A stretch of 64,000 nucleotides of DNA from Bosea vaviloviae. Lineage in GTDB: Bacteria; Pseudomonadota; Alphaproteobacteria; Rhizobiales; Beijerinckiaceae. The DNA is taken from contig NZ_CP017147.1 of the NCBI RefSeq assembly GCF_001741865.1, forward strand, positions 3,587,001-3,651,000, in the 5' to 3' direction. Of the stretch, positions 8,357-17,097 are shown piece by piece; position 1 is the first letter of the stretch, and each line of letters starts with the position of its first letter. Under the pieces are notes generated by a model, which worked only from the letters and a program-made list of their open reading frames with translations, made no database searches and had not been told where the DNA came from. A program made the translations under genes and the position numbers.

Positions 8357-10018
8357 TTACTCTCCGGGCTGCAGCGCAGGTGTGGCGCCCTGCAGGGCAG
8401 GCTGGTCGGCCTCGGAGCCTTGCGTCGCAGTCCGCATGCGCGACATCCGGATCGTCATCCAGACATTGTAGGAGGCGACGATCGCACCGGTCAGGAACAG
8501 CAGCCCGCCGACCATTCGCGATATATAGTAGGGATGCATGGCGACGACGCTGTCGGTGAAGGAATAGGCGAGCGTGCCGCTGTCGTTATAGGTCCGCCAC
8601 ATCAGGCCCTGGATGATGCCGGAGTTCCACATCGCGAAGACGTAGATGACGGTGCCGGCCAGGGCGAGCCAGAAATGGACCTCGACCAGCTTGGGCGAAT
8701 ACATCCGCTCGACCTTCCACATCGAAGGTACCAGGGCGTAGAACGAACCGAAGGTGATCATCGCCACCCAACCGAGCGCACCGACATGGACATGGCCAAC
8801 CGTCCAGTCGGTGTAGTGCGACAGCGAGTTGACCGCCCGGATCGCCATGAACGAGCCCTCGAACGTCACCAGGCCGTAGAAGATGGCAGCGACCATCATG
8901 AAGCGCAGGGTCGCGTCGTCGCGCACCTTGTGCCACGCGCCGTTTAGCGTCAGCAGCGCGTTGCCGGCCGAGGCCCAGGACGGCACGAGCAGCACGACCG
9001 AGAAGGTCATGCCCAGCGTCTGCACCCATTGCGGCAGGGCCGTATAGTGAAGGTGGTGCGAGCCCGCCCACATGTACATGAAGGTGATGCCCCAGAAGCT
9101 GATGATCGACAGCCTATAGGAGTAGATCGGCCGCCCGGCTCGCTTGGGCAGGTAGTAATACATCATCCCGAGGAAGCCCGCGGTCAGGAAGAACGCCACC
9201 GCGTTATGGCCGTACCACCATTGCGTCATCGCATCCTGGACGCCCGAGAAGAGCGAATAGCTCTTGGCATGGCCGAAGGAGACCGGAATGGCCAGGTTGT
9301 TGACGATATGCAGTACCGCCACGACCAGGATGAAGGCCATGTAGTACCAGTTGGCCACATAGATATGCGGTTCCTTCCGCCGCTGCAGCGTACGGATGTA
9401 GATCAGGAAATACGTAACCCAGACGATGACAAGCCAGATGTCGGCATACCATTCGGGTTCGGCATATTCCTTGGACTGGGTCAGCCCCATCAGATAGCCG
9501 CTCGCGGCCAGCACGCAGAACAGGTTGTACCCCAGCAGCACGAACCACGGGCTGAACTGATCGGGCAGGCGGGCTCGCGTGGTCCGCTGCAGCACATGGA
9601 AGGAGGTCGCGATCAGCGCGTTGCCGCCAAAGCCGAAGATCACGCCCGAGGTGTGGATCGGACGAAGGCGCCCGAAGCTCGCCCAGGCCGCATCGAAGGT
9701 CAGGTCAGGCCAAGCAAGGAGCGCAGCGACCCAGACCCCGAAGAACATGCCGACGACGGCCCAGGCCAGCGAGAGCACGATCCCGACCTTGGTTGGGTCA
9801 TCGTAATAGCGCGTCAGACGCTCATCCGAGGGCTCCGGCTCGAAATACTTCGAGAGCACCAGGAAGACGCCGCCGAGTCCGGCCAGGAGGACGATAACGC
9901 CATGAACCCCCAACGGGTCGTCGTGCCCGGCGATCGCCATTGCCAGCCCGCAGAGCGCGACGAGCAATGACACTGTGATGGCATTTTGGCGTTCAGCGAT
10001 AGTCAGCTCAGCAACCAT
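8357..10018 (-). CDS. ccoN: cbb3 oxidase catalytic subunit CcoN
   Basis: 553 residues with about twelve membrane segments. This is the haem-copper subunit that reduces oxygen at high affinity and pumps protons. Haem and copper ligand regions are visible: HTSGVIFGFGGNALIATSFH, YGHNAVAFFLTAGFLG, and GSHHLHYTALP with the paired histidines. It is the first gene of the operon. I looked in the 230 nt upstream for an FNR/FixK box (TTGAT-N4-ATCAA) and saw only isolated TTGAC half-sites, so the regulation is not evident. Confidence 0.98.
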   Translation of the reverse strand: MVAELTIAERQNAITVSLLVALCGLAMAIAGHDDPLGVHGVIVLLAGLGGVFLVLSKYFEPEPSDERLTRYYDDPTKVGIVLSLAWAVVGMFFGVWVAALLAWPDLTFDAAWASFGRLRPIHTSGVIFGFGGNALIATSFHVLQRTTRARLPDQFSPWFVLLGYNLFCVLAASGYLMGLTQSKEYAEPEWYADIWLVIVWVTYFLIYIRTLQRRKEPHIYVANWYYMAFILVVAVLHIVNNLAIPVSFGHAKSYSLFSGVQDAMTQWWYGHNAVAFFLTAGFLGMMYYYLPKRAGRPIYSYRLSIISFWGITFMYMWAGSHHLHYTALPQWVQTLGMTFSVVLLVPSWASAGNALLTLNGAWHKVRDDATLRFMMVAAIFYGLVTFEGSFMAIRAVNSLSHYTDWTVGHVHVGALGWVAMITFGSFYALVPSMWKVERMYSPKLVEVHFWLALAGTVIYVFAMWNSGIIQGLMWRTYNDSGTLAYSFTDSVVAMHPYYISRMVGGLLFLTGAIVASYNVWMTIRMSRMRTATQGSEADQPALQGATPALQPGE

Positions 10019-10248
10019 TCGCTCGACCTTTCGTCGTCACGCAGATTCTCTCGCGACGCTCAGAGATCAGGAGGCTTAATTCAGGGCCACGTCAACCAGC
10101 GAATATTTGTCGAAAACTGCCATGTGAGCAGCTGCTGCTTTAAAGGAATTATCCGTCAACATACGGCTGCCGATGTGAAATTTGATTGCATGTCCATCAG
10201 CACGGGATTTCCCGAAGCCGAGTCAAGCTCGCTGGTTCAGAACAGCCT

Positions 10249-11670
10249 CTAGCCCTGCTCGCCGGCTGCGCCCTTGGTCCGCACCACCGAAACCGAGCAA
10301 TGCGCCTCCGCGACGACCTTGGTCGAAACACTGCCGAGATGGCGGCGCAGCGCCGAAGAGGAGCGGGCGCCGATGACGATGTGGTCGATCTGGTTGTGCT
10401 CGGCATAGCGCAGGATCGCATCGGCGGCGCTTACAGCCTCGATGACGTGATAGCTGACGCGCTCCTCGCTCAGATGCAGCGGCCGCGCCCAGTCCTTCAG
10501 CGCGACCAGCCGCCTGACGTAGATCGAGCGGCCTTTGGAGTCGGCGTATTGGGTTTCCTTGACCAGATCCGTCTTGATCACGGTCAGGCAGGCGAGCCAG
10601 GAATCGGGCCGCGCCGCGAGAAGCCGCTGGGTCTCGGCCAATATCGCCGCCGCCAGCGGGTCGGCTCCGTCCGACAGATCGACGGCGGTGAGCACGATCG
10701 AAGGTCCGGCCCGGCGACGACCTTCCGCCGCCGTTCCGACCAGCACGGCTTCGCTGGGACGGTGGAACAGCTGCTTCAGCCAGCCGAGAATTCCGCCTGG
10801 TCGGGCGCGGTTTGAGCGCGGCAGCACGACCTGCTCGGGGTTGCGCAGATCGAAGATGAGCTTGGCGGCGTCGGCGTAGCGCCGGCCGCGATCGACCTCG
10901 AGGCAGTGCGCTACGATCGCTTCGAGCCAGGCCGGGATGTCGGGCCTGATCGCGCGCATGGGGCGTGGTGCATGGTAGAGGCGCCGCTTCATGCCGGCGG
11001 TGGTCGAGGGCCTTCCGAAGGGCTCTTCGCCCGTCGCAAGCTGGTAAAGAATGCAGCCGAGCGCGAAGAGATCGCTGGCGGGGTCGGTTCTGTCGCCCAG
11101 CACCTGTTCGGGGGCGATATAGGCGGGCGTGCCCATCGGCACCGCGCTTTCCTCGCCGAGCAGATCCGGCAGATCGGCGTGTCGCGCCAGCCCGAAATCC
11201 AGCAGCACCGCGCCGCGTTCCCCCAGGATGACGTTCTGCGGCTTGAGGTCGAGATGGACGACGCCCTGGCGATGGAGATCCGTGAGCGCCGTGCCGATCG
11301 CGATGCCGATCCGCGCCACCTCCTCAGTGGCAAGCGGTGCGGCCTCGGCGCGTTTCGCCAAGCTTACGCCCGCGACGAACTCCATGGCGAGATAGGGCCG
11401 CTCAGCGAGATCGCCGGAGGCGATGAAGCGCGGCACATGTGGGCCGGAGAGCCGCTTCAGGATCATCTCCTCGACCTCGTAGCCGATGATCACCGAAACG
11501 TCCTGCCCGGGATCGAGGAACGGGATCTTGAGGATGAGGGGGACGTCGAAATCCGCGTGCCGTGCCCGCCACAGTGACGCCATGCCGCCGGAGGGAAGCG
11601 GCTCGATCAGTTCGAAGCCGTCGATCTTGGCGCCGGTGTTGGGTCGTTCCACGGCGTCCTCCCTCCTCAT
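10249..11670 (-). CDS. Ser/Thr protein kinase fused to a universal stress protein domain
   Basis: 473 residues. Kinase domain about residues 18-275: glycine loop ELIEPLPSGGMASLW, VAIK-like lysine in LILKIPF, catalytic loop HLDLKPQN, DFGLA, and APEQ with SDLFALGCILYQLATGEEPF. The C-terminal part (about 325-470) reads IVLTAVDLSD, then HNQIDHIVIGARSSSALRR and HLGSVSTKVVAEAHCSVSVVR, a UspA domain with the GxRSSS/GS nucleotide-binding end. Likely a cytoplasmic sensor kinase in stress or low-oxygen signalling. Its ATG overlaps the stop of the phosphoesterase gene (ATGA), and it lies directly upstream of ccoN in the same direction, with 230 nt between. Confidence 0.88.
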   Translation of the reverse strand: MRREDAVERPNTGAKIDGFELIEPLPSGGMASLWRARHADFDVPLILKIPFLDPGQDVSVIIGYEVEEMILKRLSGPHVPRFIASGDLAERPYLAMEFVAGVSLAKRAEAAPLATEEVARIGIAIGTALTDLHRQGVVHLDLKPQNVILGERGAVLLDFGLARHADLPDLLGEESAVPMGTPAYIAPEQVLGDRTDPASDLFALGCILYQLATGEEPFGRPSTTAGMKRRLYHAPRPMRAIRPDIPAWLEAIVAHCLEVDRGRRYADAAKLIFDLRNPEQVVLPRSNRARPGGILGWLKQLFHRPSEAVLVGTAAEGRRRAGPSIVLTAVDLSDGADPLAAAILAETQRLLAARPDSWLACLTVIKTDLVKETQYADSKGRSIYVRRLVALKDWARPLHLSEERVSYHVIEAVSAADAILRYAEHNQIDHIVIGARSSSALRRHLGSVSTKVVAEAHCSVSVVRTKGAAGEQG

Positions 11671-12407
11671 CGACCGATCAGCAGGCGCAGACCCAGCCAG
11701 CTGGAGAGGCCGAGCCTCTTGATCTTGGCCGCTGTCGCCTCGCTGTCATAGGGCACGCGCCGCATCGTCACGCTGGCCTCCTCCAGATCCAGCAGCGCGA
11801 AGCACGACGCTGGATTGCCGTCGCGCGGCTGGCCGACGGCCCCTGTGACGATGACGTGCCGGTGCCGGGCCAAGAGCGGCGCGGCGACTTCGTCGCGTGG
11901 GACGAACATCGTCGGTCGCCGGTTCGGGTGGCTATAGAACACGGTTGGCTGGTGCGTATGTCCGCAGCAGATCAGCGCCTCCGTGCTCGCTGCCAGGCAG
12001 CGCATCGCCGCTTCGGGATTGGAGATATAGTCCCAGCTCTCGGGCCGGTGGGCGCTGGCATGGACCCATTGGCAGCCGAAGCGCGTGATCGACAGCGGCA
12101 GCGCCGCGAGGAAGGCGCGGTGGTCGTCGTTCAGCCGCGTGCGGGTCCAGCGTATCGCTTCGCGCGCATTCGGCGTCAGCCTGTCCCTGTCGGAGCGCGC
12201 GGCCTCGTCATGGTTGCCGAGCAGGCAGAGCGCGCCGTCGGAGACGAGCCGCGCCACTGTCTCGACCGCGAATTCGGGATCGGGCCCGTAACCGACCAGA
12301 TCGCCAAGGACAACGATCTGGTCCGGCGCCAGCTCCTCGACAAACTCGAGCACCGCCTCCAGCGCTTCGCGATTGGCATGGATGTCGGAGAGCACCGCGA
12401 TGCGCAT
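11667..12407 (-). CDS. Calcineurin-like metallophosphoesterase
   Basis: 246 residues with the metal-binding motifs in order: MRIAVLSDIHANREALEAVL (DxH), VLGDLVGYGPDPE (GDxxxYGPxP), LLGNHDEA (GNHD) and CCGHTHQPTVF (GHTH). This is the YfcE/MJ0936-like phosphodiesterase or protein phosphatase family. It overlaps the kinase gene by 4 nt, so the two are very probably made together; a kinase-phosphatase pair acting on the same target is an inference. Confidence 0.88.
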   Translation of the reverse strand: MRIAVLSDIHANREALEAVLEFVEELAPDQIVVLGDLVGYGPDPEFAVETVARLVSDGALCLLGNHDEAARSDRDRLTPNAREAIRWTRTRLNDDHRAFLAALPLSITRFGCQWVHASAHRPESWDYISNPEAAMRCLAASTEALICCGHTHQPTVFYSHPNRRPTMFVPRDEVAAPLLARHRHVIVTGAVGQPRDGNPASCFALLDLEEASVTMRRVPYDSEATAAKIKRLGLSSWLGLRLLIGR

Positions 12408-12526
12408 GGTCGGGTGGTGTTAGCATCGATGCGAGCCGGGCGTCGAATGGGCTTAAGTCGGTCTTGATTCGGGCGCGAAGGCGGTCCGCGCCCCACCGCT
12501 GTCGGGGCGGGCTGGATTCTGCCTGA

Positions 12527-13192
12527 TCAAAACACGTCGGCGACGCGCAGCCTGGTCGATTCCATATGCCGGCCGATGACGTCGAGAAGCGCGTCTGCGT
12601 CGCGCTTCAAGAGCGCCGCCATCATCTCCTCATGCTCGGCGACGGCGCCGGCCCATTTCTGCGGCCCTTCATTGCCGATGAAGCGCAAGCGCTTGATCCG
12701 GGCCTGCAGCGTCTCGTGCATTTCCATCAGCACGGGGTTGCCAGAGGCGGCGACGATGGCGCTGTGGATCGCCTGGTTGAGCTTGAAATATTCGAGCCGG
12801 TTGTTGGATTTGTAGAGCGCGAGCATTCGCTCGTGCAGCAGGTTGATCGCTTGAATCGTCGCGTCGCTGGCTAGCTCGCAGGCCATGCGGCCGCCGAGCT
12901 GTTCCAGCGTCTTCAGCACCTGCAGGATCTGCGCGAGATCCTTGGCGGTGAATTTGCGCACGATCGCGCCCTTGGCCGGCAGGATCTCGACGAGCCCCTC
13001 GCTGGCGAGCGTCTTGATCGCCTCGCGCAAAGGCGTGCGCGAAACTCCGAGCTGCGCGCCGAGCTGGCCCTCATTGATGCGCTGGCCAGGTTCGAGCCTG
13101 CCTTCGATGATCATGTCGCGAAGGCGCTCCAGCACCTCCTCATGCAAGGTGCGGCGCGTGATCCTCGGATACTCGGCCACCGCTTCGCTCAT
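12527..13192 (-). CDS. GntR-family regulator, FadR/FCD subfamily
   Basis: 221 residues. An N-terminal winged helix reads LEPGQRINEGQLGAQLGVSR, then TPLREAIKTLASEGLVEILP, the GntR DNA-binding signature. The C-terminal part is all-helical with metal-ligand type residues (HSAIVAASGN, VAEHEEMMAALLKRD), as in FCD domains that bind small carboxylates. Its ATG overlaps the stop of the SAF oxidoreductase gene (ATGA). It presumably controls the divergent cluster through the palindrome at 14756-14773. Confidence 0.9.
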   Translation of the reverse strand: MSEAVAEYPRITRRTLHEEVLERLRDMIIEGRLEPGQRINEGQLGAQLGVSRTPLREAIKTLASEGLVEILPAKGAIVRKFTAKDLAQILQVLKTLEQLGGRMACELASDATIQAINLLHERMLALYKSNNRLEYFKLNQAIHSAIVAASGNPVLMEMHETLQARIKRLRFIGNEGPQKWAGAVAEHEEMMAALLKRDADALLDVIGRHMESTRLRVADVF

Positions 13193-14673
13193 CGTGCTGC
13201 CATTGCTCCTGTGCTCGCGCCGTTTACGGCATGGCCTCCCTGCGCTGTCAAACCGGCATCTCTTGCTTTGCCTGCGAACTCTGCCTTGTCCGCGAACAGG
13301 CCATCCTGCCGCCGGCGCATCGCGAGCAAGTCTGAATCAGTGGCGATTTCGACATCGCCCAGCGTGATCGCCTGGCCGGCCCTGACGGGGGCCACGAGCT
13401 TGCGGTCGGCGACGAGATAGAACGGGGCAGGGCGGTCTTCGGCGAGGGCTGTGGCAGGACGGACCTCTGCGCCCACGCCCTCGATGCTGTGATGGTGCCC
13501 GCCCATGGTCAGCACCGTGCCGGCCGCAAGATCGCGCTGCGCCACGGCGACGAGGTCCTGGCGCGGGCGGTAGTCGTCGCCATAGCCGGAGCGGCCGAGG
13601 CCTGCGGCGTCGAGGATGGAGGTGGCGACCTCCACCCCCAGCAGATGGCGCGGCAGATAGAGCATCGCGGTCTTAGCTGTGCGGCTGACGACATGGCCCT
13701 TGCCGGCCAGCATCTCCCAGGTCTCGGCGTTCTCGCAGGCGATGACGACGAAGACGCCGCCGGCGAAGCTCGCTTCCTCGGCCAGACGCAGATGGTGGAA
13801 CACGTCGATTCGCCGCGTCCCCGAAAGCAGGCCGCCCTGCGTCGCTTGCGAAAACAGGTCGGCGATCTCCGGGATGCGCGCCGGCGGGGCATGGAAAGCG
13901 GCGTTGTCGGCGACGAGGTCGGTCGCATTGGCGACGAGCGTCATCTCGCAGAGATCGGGAACGGCCCGTAGCGGGAAGGCCTGGCCGAGGATGCGCGCGC
14001 GTTCCGCGGCGGTGCCGACGATCGAGCGCTCGCCCGGCAGCCAGTGCTCGCGCAGTTCCGGCAGCAGTTTGGTTGCGCCATTGCAGCTGACGGACCCGGT
14101 CGCCGCGTCGAAGACGAAGTCATATTCGCTCGATTTGCCCGCCGCGATCAGCTCCAGCCCCAGAACCTCGGCCCAGCTCACCAGCGCGATCAACAGGCTG
14201 GGCTGGTCGCCGTCGACGGGGGTGACGACCACGCCCTTGTCGCGGCCGAGGCGGGCAAGGCCGGGTCCGACCACGCTGTCGGCCTCCTTGGAGACGAGCG
14301 CGACATGCCGGCCGGCCTCGATCGCCATCAGGCTGTGGCGGGTGGCCGCCTCGGGGCCGCCCGTCGCCTCGACCAGCATCGCGAAGGGCAGGTCGATGAC
14401 GCTCTCCAGCCGCCCCGCCGCGACATGGCGGCCAGCCGCCCAGGCCGCGCGCGCTTCAGTCGCCGTCTCGCAGAGCGCGATCTCGCTTGCCGCGATCCCG
14501 GCCGCGGCAAAGGCGCGCCCGGCCGCTTCCGCCGTCATGTCGACGGCGATGCGGGCATTGACCAGCGCGATCCGGCGCGCCTGGGCAAGGTAGCTGCGGC
14601 CGAAGCCGCCGCTGCCAATCAGGCAGGTCTCGATCGGCTGCGTGATGCCGGCGTAATGCGCGTGGAAATTCAT
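13189..14673 (-). CDS. NAD(P)-binding oxidoreductase with C-terminal SAF domain
   Basis: 494 residues from ATG 14671-14673 (MNFHAHYAGITQPIETCLIG); the longer frame would start inside the operator. The N-terminus has a Rossmann motif CLIGSGGFGRSY, followed by a homoserine-dehydrogenase-like body (LVEATGGPEAATRHSLMAIE, HVALVSKEADSVVGPGLARL). The end (about 370-470) is a SAF domain: DLVAVAQRDLAAGTVLTMGG and RKLVAPVRAGQAITLGDVEI. Such proteins are sometimes mis-named FlgA because of the SAF domain; there are no flagellar genes here. The gene is the first of the leftward operon with the GntR gene. The substrate is unknown; a branched or phosphorylated sugar acid fits the neighbours. Confidence 0.75.
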   Translation of the reverse strand: MNFHAHYAGITQPIETCLIGSGGFGRSYLAQARRIALVNARIAVDMTAEAAGRAFAAAGIAASEIALCETATEARAAWAAGRHVAAGRLESVIDLPFAMLVEATGGPEAATRHSLMAIEAGRHVALVSKEADSVVGPGLARLGRDKGVVVTPVDGDQPSLLIALVSWAEVLGLELIAAGKSSEYDFVFDAATGSVSCNGATKLLPELREHWLPGERSIVGTAAERARILGQAFPLRAVPDLCEMTLVANATDLVADNAAFHAPPARIPEIADLFSQATQGGLLSGTRRIDVFHHLRLAEEASFAGGVFVVIACENAETWEMLAGKGHVVSRTAKTAMLYLPRHLLGVEVATSILDAAGLGRSGYGDDYRPRQDLVAVAQRDLAAGTVLTMGGHHHSIEGVGAEVRPATALAEDRPAPFYLVADRKLVAPVRAGQAITLGDVEIATDSDLLAMRRRQDGLFADKAEFAGKARDAGLTAQGGHAVNGASTGAMAAR

Positions 14674-14755
14674 CGTGGTCTTGTTTCCCTTGGGCGGCGC
14701 CGTCATCCGGCCGGGCCGGTTCGCGCCTTTCGATGTCTGTCTACAGCAAGGAGAA

Positions 14756-14773
14756 TATGCTGCATACAGCATA
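14756..14773. promoter_or_regulatory. Palindromic operator, probable GntR (FCD) site
   Basis: TATGCTG-CATA-CAGCATA is a perfect 7-bp inverted repeat around a 4-nt centre. It lies between the two divergent operons, 83 nt before the SAF oxidoreductase start and 63 nt before the PdxA-like start, the size and position expected for a FadR-subfamily operator. It would let one GntR dimer control both directions. Confidence 0.6.
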
Positions 14774-14835
14774 CTTGAAGCGAAGAGGGGGGCGTGCTAG
14801 CCAGAGCCCAACAAGACGAAGCTGGAGACTATCTC

Positions 14836-15873
14836 ATGGAAAGCCGTGCGAATGGCGCGCTGCCGGTGATCGCGGTCGCGATGGGCGACCCCTCCGGCAT
14901 CAGCCCTGAACTCACCGCCCGCATCCTGGTCGAGCCCGATCTGCGTCATGCCGCCCGCTATGTTGTGTTCGGCGACAAGCGCCTGCTCGATCTCGGAGCG
15001 CAGGATGGCAAGGTCGATCCGGCTGTCCAGCTGATCCGCGACGGCGACGCCATTCCCGCAGGCTCGGACGCTCCGGTCTTCATCGATCTCGCCAACCACG
15101 ATCCGGCCGATCTGGAGCGCGGCAAGGCGACGCTCGCCGGCGGCAAGGCCGCGACCGGGAATTTCCGCCGCGCGCTGCAATTCGCGGCCTCGGGGCAGGC
15201 CGATGCGGTCTTCTTCACGCCCTTCAACAAGGCGGCGATGCGCTTTGCCTATCCCGGCTATGACGACGAGATCCGCTTCGTGCGCGACGCGATCGGTTTC
15301 GAGGGCGCGGCGAGCGAGTTCAACATCCTGGACAAGCTCTGGAACGCCCGCGTCACCTCGCATATTCCGCTCTCCGAGGTCGCGCAGAACATCACCCAGG
15401 AGCGTATCCTGCGGGCCTTGACGCTGGCCGATGCCAATCTGCGCGCCGCCGGCTTCAACCCGCCGCGCATCGCGGTCGCGGGCATCAATCCCCATGCCGG
15501 CGATGGCGGCAATTTCGGCCGTGACGAGATCGAGACGATCGAGCCGGCGGTCAAGGCCGCCAAGGCGCAAGGCTTCACCGTCGAGGGGCCGTTCCCCTCC
15601 GACACCGTGTTCCTGCGTGCGAAGAACGGTGATTTCGACGCCGTTTTGACGATGTATCATGACCAGGGTCAGATCGCGATGAAGCTGATCGGCTTCGACC
15701 GTGGCGTTACCCTGATCGGCGGCTTCCCCTTCCCGATCTGCACGCCTGCCCACGGCACGGCCTACGAGATCGCGGGCAAGGGCATCGCCAATCTCGGCGC
15801 CACCCGCGCCGCGCTCTCGCTCGCCATCAAGATGGCGCAGGACGGAAAGGCGAGGGCCCAAGCCGCCGCTTGA
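14836..15873 (+). CDS. PdxA-family dehydrogenase, PdxA2-like
   Basis: 345 residues from ATG 14836 (MESRANGALPVIAVAMGDPS), preceded by a GGAG site; an upstream TTG at 14794 is less likely. The family NAD- and metal-dependent dehydrogenase/decarboxylase motifs are visible: AMGDPSGISPEL, VAGINPHAGDGGNFG with the metal-binding His, FPSDTVF, and MYHDQGQIAMKLIGF. Housekeeping PdxA makes pyridoxal phosphate, but the GntR, SAF and transporter context favours the PdxA2 branch that oxidises 4-phospho-D-threonate or D-erythronate. No DUF1537 kinase, which would make that substrate, lies in the cluster. Confidence 0.85.
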   Translation: MESRANGALPVIAVAMGDPSGISPELTARILVEPDLRHAARYVVFGDKRLLDLGAQDGKVDPAVQLIRDGDAIPAGSDAPVFIDLANHDPADLERGKATLAGGKAATGNFRRALQFAASGQADAVFFTPFNKAAMRFAYPGYDDEIRFVRDAIGFEGAASEFNILDKLWNARVTSHIPLSEVAQNITQERILRALTLADANLRAAGFNPPRIAVAGINPHAGDGGNFGRDEIETIEPAVKAAKAQGFTVEGPFPSDTVFLRAKNGDFDAVLTMYHDQGQIAMKLIGFDRGVTLIGGFPFPICTPAHGTAYEIAGKGIANLGATRAALSLAIKMAQDGKARAQAAA

Positions 15874-15972
15874 CGAGACGGCCGCCTGACGAGACCGCGG
15901 CCTGACAAGATCATTCACTGAGGGCGGCCGCCTCAAGAGCCGCCCCGAAACGCAAACATCAGGGAGACGACC

Positions 15973-16968
15973 ATGACATCGTTCAGCATCAAAGCCGTGC
16001 TCGCGGGCGCCTTCGCGCTCAGCGGGATCAGCGCGGCACAGGCCTGGCAGCCGACCAAGCCCATTGAATTCGTCGTGACCTCGGGCGCCGGCGGTGGCAC
16101 CGACAATTTCGCCCGCGTCATCCAGTCGATCATCACCAAGCACAAGCTGGTCGACCAGCCGATCGTGGTGGTGAACAAGGGCGGCGGCTCCGGCGCCGAA
16201 GGCTATGTCTACGGCAAGGGCGCCAAGGGCGATCCCAACCGCGTCATCTTCGGCACCAACAACGCCTATCTGCTGCCTTACGTCGCCAAGCTCGGCTACA
16301 AATTCACCGACCTGACGCCGGTTGCGGCGCTGGCGCTCGACGAGTTCCTGCTCTGGGTCAACGGCAGCGCGCCCTATGCCGATGCCAAGAGCTATCTCGA
16401 TGCGGTCAAGGCCAAGCCGATGGGCTTCAAGATGGGCGGCAGCCAGTCCAAGGACACCGACCAGACGCTGACCTCAATGATCCAGGAAGCGGGGGGCGTG
16501 AAATGGATCTATGTGCCGTTCCAGGGCGGCAGCGCCGCGGCGGTGCAGCTCGCCGGCGGCCATATCGATTCCAACGTCAACAACCCCAATGAGAATATCG
16601 GCCAGTGGAAGGCCGGCCAAGTGAAGCCGCTTTGCGTCTTCTCGCCGGTGCGGCTCGCCAAGAGCGATCCGGTCTTCGAGGGCAAGGGCTGGGGCGACAT
16701 CCCGACCTGCAAGGAGGCCGGCCTGCCGCTGGAGACCTTCCAGATGCCCCGCACCGTCTGGCTGCCGGCCGAGGTTCCCGCTGACGCGGTCGCCTTCTAC
16801 GCCGATCTCCTGGAGAAGGTCAGCAAGACGCCGGAATGGCAGGAGTTCGTCGCCCGCACGGCGCAGACCAGCCGCTTCATGAAGGGCAAGGAACTCGCCG
16901 ATTTCGTCACCAAGGACGACGCCGCCAGCCGCAAGGTCTTCGAGAGCGAAGGCTGGGTGGTGAAGTAG
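15973..16968 (+). CDS. Tripartite tricarboxylate transporter solute-binding protein (TctC/Bug)
   Basis: 331 residues with signal peptide MTSFSIKAVLAGAFALSGIS-AAQA. The mature start WQPTKPIEFVVTSGAGGGTD is the Bug-family ligand entry (VxxGAGGGTDxxAR). It then has QPIVVVNKGGGSGAEGYVYG and a C-terminal lobe ending SEGWVVK. Periplasmic receptor for a carboxylate or sugar acid. Starts 99 nt after the PdxA-like gene, behind AGGGAGACG. A palindromic repeat separates it from the membrane subunits. Confidence 0.92.
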   Translation: MTSFSIKAVLAGAFALSGISAAQAWQPTKPIEFVVTSGAGGGTDNFARVIQSIITKHKLVDQPIVVVNKGGGSGAEGYVYGKGAKGDPNRVIFGTNNAYLLPYVAKLGYKFTDLTPVAALALDEFLLWVNGSAPYADAKSYLDAVKAKPMGFKMGGSQSKDTDQTLTSMIQEAGGVKWIYVPFQGGSAAAVQLAGGHIDSNVNNPNENIGQWKAGQVKPLCVFSPVRLAKSDPVFEGKGWGDIPTCKEAGLPLETFQMPRTVWLPAEVPADAVAFYADLLEKVSKTPEWQEFVARTAQTSRFMKGKELADFVTKDDAASRKVFESEGWVVK

Positions 16969-16984
16969 GGCGGCCGTGCCGCCT

Positions 16985-17069
16985 CGTCATTGCGAGGAGC
17001 GTGGCGACGAAGCAAACCAGGGGGACTGCGTGAGACCTCCTGGATTGCTTCGCTTCGCTCGCAATGACG
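16985..17069. repeat. Palindromic intergenic repeat, type B copy 1 (within tctC-tctB)
   Basis: About 85 nt: CGTCATTGCGAGGAGCGTGG at the left pairs with TGCTTCGCTTCGCTCGCAATGACG at the right, a long interrupted hairpin. The same element recurs at 20349, 31058, 57460 and 61858. Here it sits inside an operon, between receptor and membrane subunits. Confidence 0.85.
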
Positions 17070-17097
17070 CCTCCCGCCCCGACAGGAGAACAGCCGC

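Noticed and set aside
10019..10248. An FNR/FixK box in front of ccoN.
   Set aside because: Only single TTGAC/GTCAA half-sites were seen; none with the correct N4 spacing.
13189..14673. A flagellar FlgA function for the SAF-domain protein.
   Set aside because: SAF domain only at the C-terminus behind an NAD-binding enzyme, and no flagellar genes nearby.
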